Source: Eurosta solidaginis
Taxonomy: Eukaryota > Arthropoda > Insecta > Diptera > Tephritidae
Reading direction: 5' to 3'
Length of the DNA: 64,000 bases
NCBI RefSeq assembly: GCF_040869045.1
Contig: NC_090319.1
Coordinates: 228,012,490-228,076,489 of the forward strand
The position numbers were made by a program, and so were the translations under genes. The notes under the pieces are model-generated. The model worked only from the letters and a program-made list of their open reading frames with translations. It was not told where the DNA came from and made no database searches. Position 1 is the stretch's first letter, and the number at the start of each line of letters is the position of its first letter. Shown here piece by piece: positions 10,266-20,190 of this stretch.

Positions 10266-10522
10266 GGTACTTCAGGAAGTTGAACTTGACTCCAAAATAA
10301 AACTAATTGATTGTCCAGGCGTCGTATTTCCACACATTGGAAATGGAAATACGGAGCAAATGGTCTTAAAGAACGCTCAACGTGTAAGTACCGTTAAAGA
10401 TCCATTTACACTCGCTGAGAGTATACTGAGGCGTGCTAGCAAAAACTACTTCTGCAATCTCTATGACATAACGGAATATGCTAGCTTTGAAGAATTTTTT
10501 ACGAAAAAGGCAGCTCGAATGG
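10266..10522 (+). CDS. Ns1: GNL3/nucleostemin-like GTPase, next exon
   Basis: After a short intron (10209-10265, GT...TTCAG), the split Lys codon is completed and the protein continues VLQEVELDSKIK, then LIDCPGVVF (the DxPG G3 motif), VLKNAQRV, VKDPFTLAE and a basic FEEFFTKKAARMG end. The exon closes at a consensus GTAAGT donor (10523) in phase 1, so at least one more exon is expected. None is recognisable downstream, where family A LINE begins at about 10760. Either the next intron is long and filled with transposons, or the locus is a fragment. The unbroken reading frame and sound splice sites argue for a living gene. Confidence 0.87.
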
Positions 10523-10842
10523 GTAAGTTTGATTAATCTTGTAAAATATATGCTTTGGAATTGAATCGGTTATATCAGAAATCACATTATTTTCCGCTCT
10601 ATCTAATAGGCCCTATAGATAGGAAAATTTATATATCATCGACTTAGAGTGTAAACCTTTTAAGTACCATTTTTGCCCAAAATTACTTTTTGATGCAGTG
10701 CGATAGAGCAGGACATCCTACATCAACAAGGCAAAACACTAACAACATCTAGTCGCTTCCCAAGGCAGTCGGTTCTATATACCGGAGCGACTCGGGATTT
10801 TTCCCGACCAAGGACTGTCATTTCAGTGTAACCCCATTTAAT

Positions 10843-11184
10843 TTGATGCGTCCCTCCCACAAATTGTCATCCTCCCAGCAGCTCCTTGCAGCGGGATTGC
10901 TCCATATTCTCTTGCTCCGGGAAGGTATCGAATCCAATCCGGGTCCGTCTCCAGACCCCGGTCCTGAGAAATGGTTTTGCTGCGTCTGCCGGCACAACAT
11001 CCGCATTGCTGCGATTCAAGAGACTAAACTCACAGTAAGATCTGCTCTGCAGACTTGTTCTGGGTATAATGTCCACAGAAAAGATCGCGAGAGCGGAAAT
11101 GGAGGTGGCCTCGCGTTTATCATACACCACTCTGTGCAATATCATATATTTGATGCCGACATCGGCCGCAGGGACAGTGTCTGA
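10843..11184 (+). pseudogene. LINE family A N-terminus with 2A-like peptide and endonuclease start
   Basis: The frame starts with MMRPSHKLSSSQQL and a Leu-rich stretch (LLHILLL), followed directly by GIESNPGP at 10924-10947. This resembles the 2A ribosome-skipping motif (consensus D-V/I-E-x-N-P-G-P), with Gly in place of Asp. CCVCRHNI then begins a zinc module, but the rest is deleted and the frame jumps to IAAIQETK, the first conserved endonuclease block, then YNVHRKDRESGNGGGLAF. A frameshift near 11180 ends the frame. 2A-like sequences are known at the N-terminus of APE-type LINEs. Whether this variant skips is untested. Confidence 0.7.
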
Positions 11185-11842
11185 GAACGTCAAGGCTTTT
11201 CTGTCCGGTCAGGCGATGGAAACCTAGAAATCATCAACATCTACATCCCTCCTGCCACTTGTTGCCCCAGTGGATACCGCCCTAATATCAGCGCCTTACT
11301 CACTGGCAATAATCGCATTATCTTAGGCGATTTCAATGGCCACCACGATCTATGGCAGACAGTAGCGGTGAGATGTTGGCGGATCAGATAGAAGAAACGA
11401 TGTTCTGCCCAATAAACGGAGACACCCCCGCACGTATGGTAGGAAGCTGTCACAGTTCGCCGGATATATCAGTCGTAAACTGCGTCAACTGGCAGCCGAC
11501 CACCTGCCTATACTTATTTCGCTCGAGCGTACCGCCGACTTCATCGTCACAGAAAAACGCACTTTCATAAACTTTAAAAAAGGAAAGTGGGACGTATACA
11601 AATCCTTTACAGACAACCGCGTTGCTGCCCTCCCTATCCCGACTGATGCTCGCCAAGGGGAGCGTGCTTCCGCAAGGTCACTGAATCCGCCTCAGCTCGC
11701 TTCATTCCCGCCGGTAGAATTCCCGAAATTCGGCCTCACTTTCCGGCGGAGGCCGCAAATTTAGCGAGAGAACATTACGTTATAAGACAGCTCGATCCCG
11801 GCGACCCCCAAAAAAGGGATATAAACCAACGCATCAGATTGC
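11185..11842 (+). pseudogene. LINE family A endonuclease, frameshifted
   Basis: Across three frames the APE endonuclease continues: IINIYIPPA near 11235, IILGDFNGHHDLW near 11315-11350 (catalytic GDFN), SPDISVVN near 11460 and an ADHLPI-like block (SDH equivalent) near 11500. A linker follows (RTFINFKKGKWDVY near 11565; EHYVIRQLDPGDPQKR near 11770). At least three frame changes are needed, so no active endonuclease can be made. Confidence 0.75.
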
Positions 11843-13330
11843 TTGTGGATGAACACACTAAGTGGTTGTAACCTCTCTGCCGGTGTAGGTAAGCTTTGGT
11901 CCACCACAAAGTCCGTATCGAATCCGTCTAAGCACAATGACGAAATTTCTATCGCCTTTGGCGATAAAGTGCTGTCGGAAGCGAACAAATGCGCGAGCTC
12001 TTACTGCCGACAATATATAGAGCATTCTACGGTCGACAAAGATAGACGGAGAGCCAACAGACCCGCACATAAACATAAATTCAGTGCGTCTCCAATTACC
12101 GTCACCGCCAAAGAGGTTGAGGATGCCATCGGTCATGCTAAACCATCCAAAGCAGTGGGCCCAGACGGCATAGCCATGCCGATGCTTAAAAGCCTAGGGA
12201 AAGAGGGTTTCAAATATTTAGCGCACGTCTTCAACCTGTCTCCTTCCACCTTTGTCATTCCCGAAAAATGGAAAATGGCCAAGGTGGTCCCTCTACTAAA
12301 GCCTCGGAAACCAGCTAACATAGGAGAGTCATATCGCCCGATATCTCTCCTATCGCCAGTAGCCAAGACGCTTGAAGCCATTTTGCTCCTCTACTTCAAA
12401 GCAAATTTGCAGCTAGCCTGTCATCAGCATGGCTTTAGAAAACTCCATAGCACCACCACCGCGCTAAATGCCATTAGCACCCAGATAAATTGCGCTTTAA
12501 ATCAAAATCTCCACCATAGAACAGTAATCGTTGCGCTAGACCTATCAAAAGCTTTTGATAGGGTCAACCATGGCACGTTACTGCAAGACCTGGAAGAGTC
12601 TACCCTTCCCCCATGTCTTAAAAGGTGGACCGCAAATTATCTGGGTGGCCGGCAGGCATCGGTGCAATTTAGAAACAAAACATCAAAACCAAGAAGAATT
12701 AAACATGGGATGCCACAGGGTGGTGTCCTATCCCCACTTTTGTTTAACTTCTACGTATCAAAACTACCTTCACCACCAGAAGGAGTTACTATTGTTTCCT
12801 ACGCCGATGACTGCACAATAATGGCCACAGGCCCGCAGATCGATGAGCTTTGCAACAGAATAAACAGCTACCTCCCTGATCTCTCCAGTTTTTCCGCCTC
12901 GCGAAACCTGTCATTATCACCGACTAAATCCTCCGCGACCTTATTTACAACATGGACGTCCCAAATGGCGACCATTTTGAACATCCACGTCGATGGCACT
13001 ACGCTGCCGTCTGTCCTACACCCCAATATCTTGGGTGTGACGTTTGATCAGGATCTACATTTTGGTGAACATGCAAACGCAATTGTACCGAAATCCCAGA
13101 GTCGTAATAAAATCCTCAAATCTCTTGCTGGCAGTACTTGGGGGAAAAGGCAAAGAAACGCTCATTACCACTTACAAAGCAATTGGCCAGCCGATTTCAT
13201 GCTACGCGTCCCCTATATGGTCGCCAAGCCTAAAAACTACTCACTGGAAGAAGCTACAGGCCTGCCAAAATACTGCTTTCAGAACCGCCACGGGCTGTCT
13301 TCTTATGTCCCCAGAACACCATCTACATAA
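11843..13330 (+). pseudogene. LINE family A reverse transcriptase, long open frame
   Basis: A 495-codon open frame holds the RT domain in order: KAVGPDGI (near 12150), VIPEKWKMAKVVPLLKP (near 12260), YRPISLLSPVAKTLE (near 12330), HGFRKLHSTTTAL (near 12430), VALDLSKAFDRVNHG (motif A, near 12530), GMPQGGVLSPLLFNFY (motif B, near 12710) and VSYADDCTIM (catalytic YADD, near 12800). All RT catalytic aspartates are present. The frame leaves the family's coding sequence near 13140, where an extra G in a G-run shifts it; the true frame continues as GQPISCYASPIWSPSL to 13466. The absence of RNase H and the HGFRKLHST block suggest the CR1/Jockey group. Confidence 0.85.
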
Positions 13331-13451
13331 TGAGGCAAGAATATTCCCCATCAGGGAGAGAAATGTGATGATAACCAAACAGTTCCTGTTGAATACCCAG
13401 ACATCTGAGCATCCGAACAGACATCTGATTGATAAGCCAACACCGCCCAGG

Positions 13452-13466
13452 AGCTTAAGGTGTCAT
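13452..13466. repeat. Target-site duplication, left copy
   Basis: AGCTTAAGGTGTCAT, identical to 14569-14583, flanks the antisense family A insertion. Confidence 0.95.
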
Positions 13467-14568
13467 GTTGTTGTTGTTCTTGTAGCAATGCTCGCCCCAC
13501 CTAAAAGCCGCGACCGATCACAAATTGTCATCAATATCCTCTAACGGGAGTCCAAGGAAACTTGCCGTTTCAACAGGGGTGGACCATAAGGAAAGGGGTG
13601 TTAGAGGCGTTGGTTCCACATTACAATTAAAGAGATGGTTGGTGTCATGTGGGGACACATTGCAAGCGGGGCATACATTTTGTATGTCGGAGTTGGTTCT
13701 GGATAGGTAAGAGTTTAACCTGTTACAGTATCCAGAACGAAGTTGAGAAAGAGTGACACGCGTTTCCCTGGGGAGTATGCGTTCCTCTTCCGCGAGTTCT
13801 GGATATTTTTCTTCAAGTACTGGATTCACCGGGCAATTCCCGACATAAAGGTCCGACGCCTGTCTATGGAGTTCACCAAGGACCTGCTTGTGTTTTTTCG
13901 CTTCATACGGCTGGGTTCTCAGGTGCCGTATTTCCTCAAAATGCTTACGGAGATGACTCCTTAGGCCCCTAGGCGGTGCTGGTTCGTCAATCAGATGTCT
14001 GTTGGGATGCCCAGGTTTCTGGGTATTCAACAGAAACTGTTTGGTCAGCATCTCATTTCTCTCCCTGATGGGGAGTATTCTCGCCTCATTATGCAGATGA
14101 TGTTCTGGGGACATAAGAAGACAGCCCGTGGCGATTCTGAGAGCAGTATTTTGGCAGGCCTGTAGTTTCTTCCAGTGGGTGGTTTTTAGGCTTGGCGACC
14201 ATATGGGTGACGCGTAGCACGTAATCGGCTGGCTAATTGCTTTGTATGTGGTCAAGAGCGTTTCTTTATCTTTTCCCCAGGTACTGCCAGCAAGGGATTT
14301 GGGGATTTTATTACGGCTCTGAATTCTTGGAACAATTGCGGTTGCGTGCGCACCAAAATGTAGATCTTGATCAAACGTCACACCCAAGATTTTGGGGTGT
14401 AGGACAGTCGGTAGCGTAGTGCCATCGACGTGGATGTTCAATATGGTCGACATTTGGGGCGTCCATGTTGTAAATAAGGTCGCGGAAGATTTAATGGGTG
14501 ACAATGCCAGGTTTCGCGAGGCGGAAAAACTGGAGAGATCAGGGAGATAGCCGTTTATTTTATTGCAT
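13467..14568 (-). mobile_element. LINE family A, antisense 5'-truncated insertion
   Basis: On the minus strand this copy starts inside the RT domain (about 14568, LCNKINGYLPDLSS) and ends in the family terminus followed by an ACAACAACAAC tail that abuts 13466. It is inserted into the plus-strand copy of the same family. The perfect 15-bp phrase AGCTTAAGGTGTCAT lies on both sides (13452-13466 and 14569-14583), a target-site duplication. This is the expected product of target-primed reverse transcription. Confidence 0.92.
13518..14504 (-). pseudogene. LINE family A post-palm and C-terminal zinc region
   Basis: A single uninterrupted 328-codon frame covers the region after the palm: SSATLFTTWTPQ, HPKILGVTFDQDLHFG, QPITCYASPIWSPSLKTTHW, then the C-terminal CPACNVSPHDTNHLFNC (CX2C...HX4C-type) and SLWSTPVETASFLGLPLEDIDDN to its stop. 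It is the best-preserved C-terminus of the family in the window and shows where the neighbouring copies are shifted. It has no start of its own and lacks RT motifs A and B, so it is an inactive truncated copy. Confidence 0.85.
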
Positions 14569-14583
14569 AGCTTAAGGTGTCAT
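14569..14583. repeat. Target-site duplication, right copy
   Basis: AGCTTAAGGTGTCAT, identical to 13452-13466. The interrupted plus-strand LINE resumes immediately with HLRKQCEEIRHLRTQ in translation. Confidence 0.95.
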
Positions 14584-15026
14584 CTCCGTAAGCAATGTGA
14601 GGAAATACGACACCTGAGAACTCAGCCGAATGAAGCAAAAAAAAAAAAAAAACACAAGCACGTCCTCAGTGAACTCCACAAACTGGCGTCGGACCTTTAT
14701 GCCAGGAATTGCCCGGTGAATCCAGTACTCAAAGAACAGTTTCAAAACTTGCGGAAGGGGAACGCACACTCACCAGGGAAACGCGAGTCACTCTAGCTCA
14801 ACTTCGATCTGGATACTGTAACAGGTTAAACTCTTACCTATCCAGAAACAACCCCGACATACAAAATGTATGCCCTGCTTGCAATGTGTCCCCACATGAC
14901 ACCAACCATCTCTTTTATTATAATGTGGAACCAACGCCTCTAACACCCCTCACATTATGGTCCACCCCTGTTGAAACAGCAAGTTTCCTTGGACTCCCGT
15001 TAGAGGATATTGATGACAATTTGTGA
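14584..15026 (+). pseudogene. LINE family A C-terminus, continuation of the split copy
   Basis: After the right target duplication the plus-strand copy resumes with RKQCEEIRHLRTQPNEAK. It reads through an A-run (near 14637-14651) that likely caused a frame change, and ends with CPACNVSPHDTNHLFYYNVEPTP, where the final Cys of the zinc motif is replaced by Tyr. It then gives PVETASFLGLPLEDIDDN and a stop at 15026. The 3' UTR is about 60 bp and ends in the ACAACAACAAC tail. Confidence 0.8.
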
Positions 15027-15234
15027 TCGGTCGCACCTATTGGATGGGGCGAAGCACTGCTACAGCAACAACAACATCTGGTGGCCATTAACAAAGTAAT
15101 ATTACAATAACATTGCACCATAAACTCGAGCTTATGTGCTAGCATGGAATTTTTCAGTACTGGTAAACGCAAATATGTCCCATAAACTCGAATTAAGGGC
15201 GCAATTTGTAATACAAGCCATCTTTATATTGAGT

Positions 15235-15596
15235 TGAAATAAATAAATAAATTAATGTAAGGCGCGGTAATCTCCGAAGAGATTTTATACGGAGCTTATA
15301 CCAATTTGCTCGTTTTTAATTTTTCCTAGAAATTGGCATGACGGCACCTACTTGTTTTTGCCGACTCCGGACGGCATCTGCAAGGCAGATGAGTTTTCAC
15401 TAAGAGCTTTTCATGGCAGAAATACACTCGGAGTGCTTGCCAAACACTGCATAGGGGCGACCACGCTTAGAAAAATTTTCTTCTATTGGAAAAACCTTAT
15501 TTCTAAAATTTTTGATGTTGCTTTGCCCGGGGCGTGAACCCAGGATCTTCGGTGTGGTAGGCGAAGCACGCTGCCATCACACCACGGTGACCGCCG
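15235..15596 (-). mobile_element. tRNA-derived SINE, full length
   Basis: On the minus strand the element starts with a tRNA-like head (CACCGTGGTGTGATGGCAG, then a box B-like GGTTCACGCCC). It continues with the AAAGCAACATC junction and a body containing CTGCCATGAAAAGC, and ends in CGCCTTACATTAATTT and an AAATA-rich tail. TTGAGT at 15229-15234 and 15597-15602 is a probable short target duplication. Transcription by RNA polymerase III is expected from family knowledge. Confidence 0.85.
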
Positions 15597-16195
15597 TTGA
15601 GTGAGTTTACGTCTTTAATTTCAATGAAAAGTTATTATTTCTTTGCATACCACGTAAAATTTGGTTTAAGTCGCTGCAGATTTACACTCTTTCAGACCCA
15701 CGATATGCATTTATTCAGAAAAAGATGCCTTGGTGAATTTCCTTGGCACTTTTTAAATTGGGCGCTTTCAGCGAACGCAAATTTTTTGATACTGCGAGGT
15801 GAGTCAACATATTAAATAATTATCCATCAATTTTAAAGAAAAGGGCTTCCTAAACTATTTTTCACAGTTCATTCTAATATAAAGAAGAAAAATTGAGTCG
15901 ATACATATCAAACCTGCCTAAGTCCACCATAAGCCAATTTTGGAAAACGATGGTTCTTTCTTTCTGTGTAATATAATTTATGTAGCTATTGCAAAAGTTT
16001 ATAAATGTTTACTTGATTAATATTAAAACCATTTAGCGAAGAAAAAACAATGAAAAATTAATCCGTGTTAGAAATAAAGCAGTTTTAACGTTGGACTTAA
16101 GCGCGTTTTAAATAAACCGTATGGATTTAGTTGGTTTCGAAAGGAAGTTGATCTGTGCTTAGCAGTTTTGATTTATATTAATTTTTTATTATTAC
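15597..16195. other. No gene recognised
   Basis: AT-rich DNA with short open frames only. The 72-residue frame at 15597-15815 shows no motif. Confidence 0.4.
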
Positions 16196-16955
16196 GCAGT
16201 CGCCGACTATCATTCGAAGCTTTGGGCGACGTCGTTTTTTGTTTTCGCAGTAAATAGTTTTGACTAGCACTTGTCAGTGTGTTAACGTTCCGTTAATATT
16301 TTCGTTTACTTTACCTTCATTCGCCTTTCTTCTCACCAAACACACGTGTTTAACTAAATTAAAAATTTAATAAATCTTAGCAATAACAATGGTGCCGGGA
16401 CCTCCGAATAGGTCACCGAATCGCTTTTCTGCATTAAGTTAGACAACCCAAATCGAAAGAAACAAAAAATTAGCCGTAAGCAAGACAATTTCCTACAACT
16501 CCGGCAAAAGTGGTCTACAACCTATAACCCTAAATTCTTACTCATATCCTCAGCGGCCAATGACAAACCACTATCCCAACTAAGCCCATTTGCAATCAAA
16601 GAGTCTATAGAAGCTATATCAACTGAAATAGAGTCAGTTACTCTACTCCGTGATGGTAATCTACTTGTGCTGGCGCGTAACGCCCAAATAGCAGACAGGT
16701 TTCTAAAAACCAAGTCTTTCCCTAGCCTTTGCAAAATTATATGACACCTTAAATGCTGTAAAAGGCATAATCTACGCTCCTTGTCTTAAGCACGTCGAAG
16801 TAGACGAAATAGTGCGAGAAATGAAAGAACAACATGTCACAGGTGCATACAAATTTACACGCTACATTGATGGCAAACCGATCCACACTGGGCAAATGGT
16901 TCTAACCTTCTCTATACCGACTTCCTGAATCCGTGGAAGTGGCATGGTACTGTAG
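16196..16955 (+). pseudogene. Jockey-type LINE 5' UTR and ORF1 (Gag) N-terminal half
   Basis: A probable 5' UTR (from GCAGTCGCCGAC near 16198) leads to ATG at 16389. The initial frame stops after 17 codons. In shifted frames the conserved Jockey ORF1 domain follows: PKFLLISSAAND (near 16530), LSPFAIKESIEAI (near 16585), LLRDGNLLVLARN (near 16645), GIIYAPCLKHVEVDEI (near 16765) and a TGQMVLTFS block (near 16890), ending in LPESVEVAWYC near 16930. ORF1 proteins are RNA-binding chaperones of the retrotransposition particle. The zinc knuckles expected next are missing here; equivalent knuckles occur at 27945. Confidence 0.75.
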
Positions 16956-17216
16956 TGTTGTATTGTCATGTAGTGTCATGTATTTTGAGCCAGTTAAATT
17001 GAATGAAATAAAAAACTGGCTGGCAACACATTATCATGGAACCATGCATGTATGCACTTGCTGAGGGAGTGGAATGACGGAGAGAATTCTGATTGGCTGA
17101 ATCTCTCGTTATTCGACTACATCACGCAATTTTACCGGTATGCACAAGTTTTCCGCAAACGTATTTTTAATTATTATTAAATCATATTTAATTTATTTCT
17201 GTGAACGGCATCAGCG

Positions 17217-17253
17217 CACAGTGTTTCGTGTAGAACAAGCTAGCTGGACAAAA
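17217..17253 (+). repeat. Transib left terminal inverted repeat (RSS-like)
   Basis: The heptamer CACAGTG (17217-17223) is followed by a 24-bp spacer and ACAAAA (17248-17253), after which it diverges to TTA. The heptamer equals the consensus V(D)J recombination heptamer. The nonamer-like block matches only its first half here. Confidence 0.88.
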
Positions 17254-18047
17254 TTATTTTATGAGATTTTCCGTTTCACATGCAGTCATTTATTACAACT
17301 ACGTCATTTTTTCAGCCATATTTTATTTTTTTTTATTTTTTTCCAAAATTTTACTTCATATGCATAAATTTGCTTATTTCATATACAGTAACTCATGTGA
17401 ATAAGTGACATAGGTCCAAAAAAATTTAAAGGACTTAAGAATATTACTTTATTGTACTTAAATTGAATGGAATACAAATCTCAATACTCTAAAAAATTTT
17501 AAAAATTCTGAAAAAAAATTAAAATTTTTTATGAAAATTCGTCGAATTTTTCAAACATTTTTTAAATATAATTTAGTTTTTGTTATAGATCGTGACACAT
17601 TTTCTTATGGGAAATTAGTTAACCCTTTCGCTACTGATGTCCACTGCTGTGGACATGACTTTCAAGAGACAGTTATTTTGAATTTAAAACTTTTAAGCAT
17701 TATTTCGGTGGACACGGTCCTAGCGGTTTATTGCGAGTATAAAAATAATATTCCCGCTAATTGCTTTAAAATTTTGTCGGTATTGTGCAGGCTTTTGTGA
17801 AGGAAGGTTGAAATATTATATTTGATATGTTTGTTGTTGAATTCTTCATCATACAAAGTTTTTATGTTTACTTGTGTCAGCGATATTTTTTAGCTCGAAA
17901 TTTTCTCTTTAAACGGTTGTAAGTGGGAGATGATTGGAATTCAGGTGAGTATTCTACAGAGATAAAACCTTATGTCCTTTATAATGGACATGAGTAGTCA
18001 AGAGTTGTAAGTTAAGGGAAGATAATATTACTTTGTAGGTAAAAGTT

Positions 18048-19192
18048 ATGATGGCTAGGCACAAATTGTTGACAGATAATGAGATGGTTGGCGTTCTAAA
18101 TAATTTATTATTCGAATTTCGACGATGAGTCGGATAATGATAAAATTCATTCCACAGCGCTAACTAGGAAACGTTATGAAGGAGATGGAGAGGTGGGATG
18201 TGACGATACGAGTTGTGAGGATAGTGAAATGGAACGAGAGCTCAGTCCAGCATTTGAAAATCATCTTTTTCAACACTATCCTCAATAAGGAGAGGAGAGA
18301 ATGCTCCACAAAATGAGTATTTTTCCGTGAGAGTATTGCGTTAAGTTTCAGTTTTATACTAGAAAAATAAGTACCCCAGAAGCGGAAGCGGGAAATTAAT
18401 GTTTTGATTGGGCATATATAACTCAGAAATGAGACATTCAATGGAGGAACTCCCGCAGTAATGACCGAATTGCTGATTTTAATTTTACCCACCTGTTCAG
18501 ATGCCTAAAGGAGTCCAAAGTGAGTACGAGTATTTCCAAAACTACTTGCCGACTCAATTTTTTGAAGATGCATCCAACTTCACTAATCTTTATGGTGTGA
18601 GAAAGAATCAAACTTTCAACCAACTAGTCCAGGGAAAATTCGGAAGTTCAGTATTACCATTATTTGCTAACAATATGACACGTAATCGTTCTTATGGGCT
18701 GTGAACACATTTGCATTTAGTGGATACTAGTCTACCCCCACAAACCCAAGATAAATTATATAGCGTAAGACCTATAATGGATTCTATTCGGAAACGATTA
18801 TTGGAGCAAGAGGTGGAGGAAATCCTTTGTGTTGATGAACATATCATACCATTTAAAGGGCGCCTGGGAGTATATACGTGGTAAGCCTTGCTGGAAAAAG
18901 TGGAATGCCTATTGTTTTGTTGAGTAGCAGGGGTTTTCCACTGAAATTTAATTATAAATCAAACAAACTTGGTTTTGTTGCTTCAATCAAATGTATTTAT
19001 TGGCTTTCAGAAAAATATTGTTTTAACCTATTTTCAAAATATCATGCAGATACCCTCAATGTTCTCAAAATGCAAATAAGCGACGTCGAAGCAATGCTGT
19101 TCGTTGTAAAATGAAAGGATGCAAGCAAAAAACACACTCTTATTGCACGAAATGCCCACCTCTGCATTCGTCGAAATTCCTACTATTTTGGT
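18048..19192 (+). pseudogene. piggyBac transposase, decayed
   Basis: The ATG at 18048 begins MMARHKLLTDNEMVGVL. After a frameshift near 18122 the acidic N-terminus continues (DDESDNDKIHS, SCEDSEMERE). From about 18501 the catalytic core is recognisable: EYEYFQNYLPTQFF, SVRPIMDSIRKR and CVDEHIIPFKGR (near 18830), the block holding a conserved catalytic Asp. The middle and C-terminal core are deleted or scrambled after 18870. The C-terminal Cys-rich zinc domain survives near 19100-19165 (RCKMKGCKQKTHSYCTKC). It is too short and broken to be active; intact relatives are near 550-600 residues. Confidence 0.85.
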
Positions 19193-19289
19193 GAATACCA
19201 TTCAAATTTTTATTTTTCTCTAATAAAAATTAATTTAGTTGTAAAATTATTTCAATTGTTTATTTCTTCTCGAAATTTTTTAGACCTTA

Positions 19290-19651
19290 TAAATAAAAAA
19301 AATAAATGTAAGGCGCGATAACCTCCGAAGAGATCTAAGGCCGAGCTTCTCTTCCAATTTGCGTCGTGCTCCTCTTGATTTTCCCTACAAATTGGCCGGA
19401 CGGGACCTACATGATTTTATGCCGACTCCGAACGGCATCTGCAAGGCAGATGAGTTTTCACTGAGAGCTTTTCATGGCAGAAATACACCCGGAGCGCTTG
19501 CCAAACGCTGCCGAGGGGCGACCCCGCTTAGAAAAATTTTCTTCTAATTGAAAAACCTTATTTCTAAAATGTTTGATGTTGCTTTGCCCGGGGTTTGAAC
19601 CCGGGGCATCCGGTGTGGTAGGCAGAGCACGCTACCATCACACCACGGTGG
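19290..19651 (-). mobile_element. tRNA-derived SINE inserted in the piggyBac
   Basis: This is a full-length minus-strand copy with box A-like TGGTGTGATGG (19645-19635) and box B GGTTCAAACCC (19601-19591), the shared SINE body, and a CGCCTTACATTTATTT end. TTAGACCTTA at 19280-19289 and 19652-19661 is a perfect 10-bp target duplication. Confidence 0.92.
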
Positions 19652-19944
19652 TTAGACCTTACTGCCTTTTAAATTGACTACCTTGGCTACCCATGTCCAC
19701 TCAGGTGGACATGAAATTCTGACCACGCCCATATAAGGAGGCGATTTCTGTTTTCACTAAAGTACTTCCGAAACTCCTTACAGTAATTACCATTACTTAG
19801 AAAAATACTTGTAACGCGTACTAGCTGGCGGTAGTGAAAGGGTTAAAATAAATTTGCGAAAGCGAAAATTGTAAGAATTGTCCAAAAAGGGGTGTCTACT
19901 TATTTATGTGAGTGACAGTACATATGTACATACATACATATTTT

Positions 19945-20190
19945 TTATTTATTTGAGTATTTATCCTGGCACTACAATTTTTACAAAATTATTTTATAGT
20001 ACCAGTCAGGAATGTAAAATTGAATTACAATAATAATAATAACAATGTAAATAATTAAATTAATTATGTGAAAATTACTTATTACAAAAACTTAAAAGTA
20101 AAGTATCATACAAAGTAGAAAAGACAATAGATTTAAATTAAATAAAACCTGATCCAACAAAATGTTATAGGGTAGGTTATCTTTTATAAT
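19945..20190 (-). mobile_element. Probable LINE 3' UTR fragment
   Basis: AAAATTATTTTATAGT followed by a CAGTCAG-like phrase near 19987 recurs at 29490 (and 41748), where it is the 3' end of a minus-strand LINE. On the minus strand an AAATAAATAAAAAA tail follows at about 19958-19943. No coding sequence is present. Confidence 0.45.

Larger units (their letters stand above)
10760..15090 (+). mobile_element. LINE family A, longest copy, split by an antisense copy of itself
   Basis: The plus-strand element runs from a 5' UTR shared with 7500-8480, through a 2A-like N-terminus, endonuclease, reverse transcriptase and C-terminal zinc motif, to the terminus GATGGGGCGAAGCACTG and an ACAACAACAAC tail near 15085. 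It is interrupted between 13466 and 14569 by an antisense, 5'-truncated copy of the same family. An N-terminal deletion removes the zinc module between CCVCRHNI and IAAIQETK. The clade is uncertain: APE endonuclease, no RNase H, CR1/Jockey group likely. Confidence 0.85.
17619..19846 (+). mobile_element. piggyBac-superfamily transposon
   Basis: TTAA at 17619-17622 and 19843-19846 flanks inverted ends CCCTTTCGCTAC and CCCTTTCACTAC, the expected piggyBac architecture. Each end carries a sub-terminal palindrome: ATGTCCAC-TGCT-GTGGACAT (17637-17656) and ATGTCCAC-TCAG-GTGGACAT (19693-19712). A decayed transposase lies between. A SINE is inserted at 19290-19651. Confidence 0.9.
17394..19920. mobile_element. 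Possible Tc1/mariner-like remnant hosting the piggyBac
   Basis: TA then CAGTAACTCATGTGAATAAGT at 17394-17416 resembles the reverse complement of the sequence ending at 19920 (CTGTCACTCACATAAATAAGT after TA). This suggests degenerate inverted repeats of a Tc1-like element with TA target sites. Without the piggyBac only about 300 bp would remain, i.e. a MITE. There is no transposase. Similarity by eye is partial. Confidence 0.35.

Noticed and set aside
15525..15596. tRNA-like sequence with box A and box B
   Set aside because: It is the head of the SINE; the body, tail and target duplication show it is not a functional tRNA gene. The same applies to 19585-19651.
16990..17025. Hairpin AGCCAGTT...AACTGGCT
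   Set aside because: An 8-bp stem in AT-rich DNA with no second copy or flanking duplication; considered too weak for a separate element call.
17140..17367. 75-codon plus-strand frame across the Transib left end
   Set aside because: It runs through the terminal inverted repeat and T-rich DNA; no protein family.
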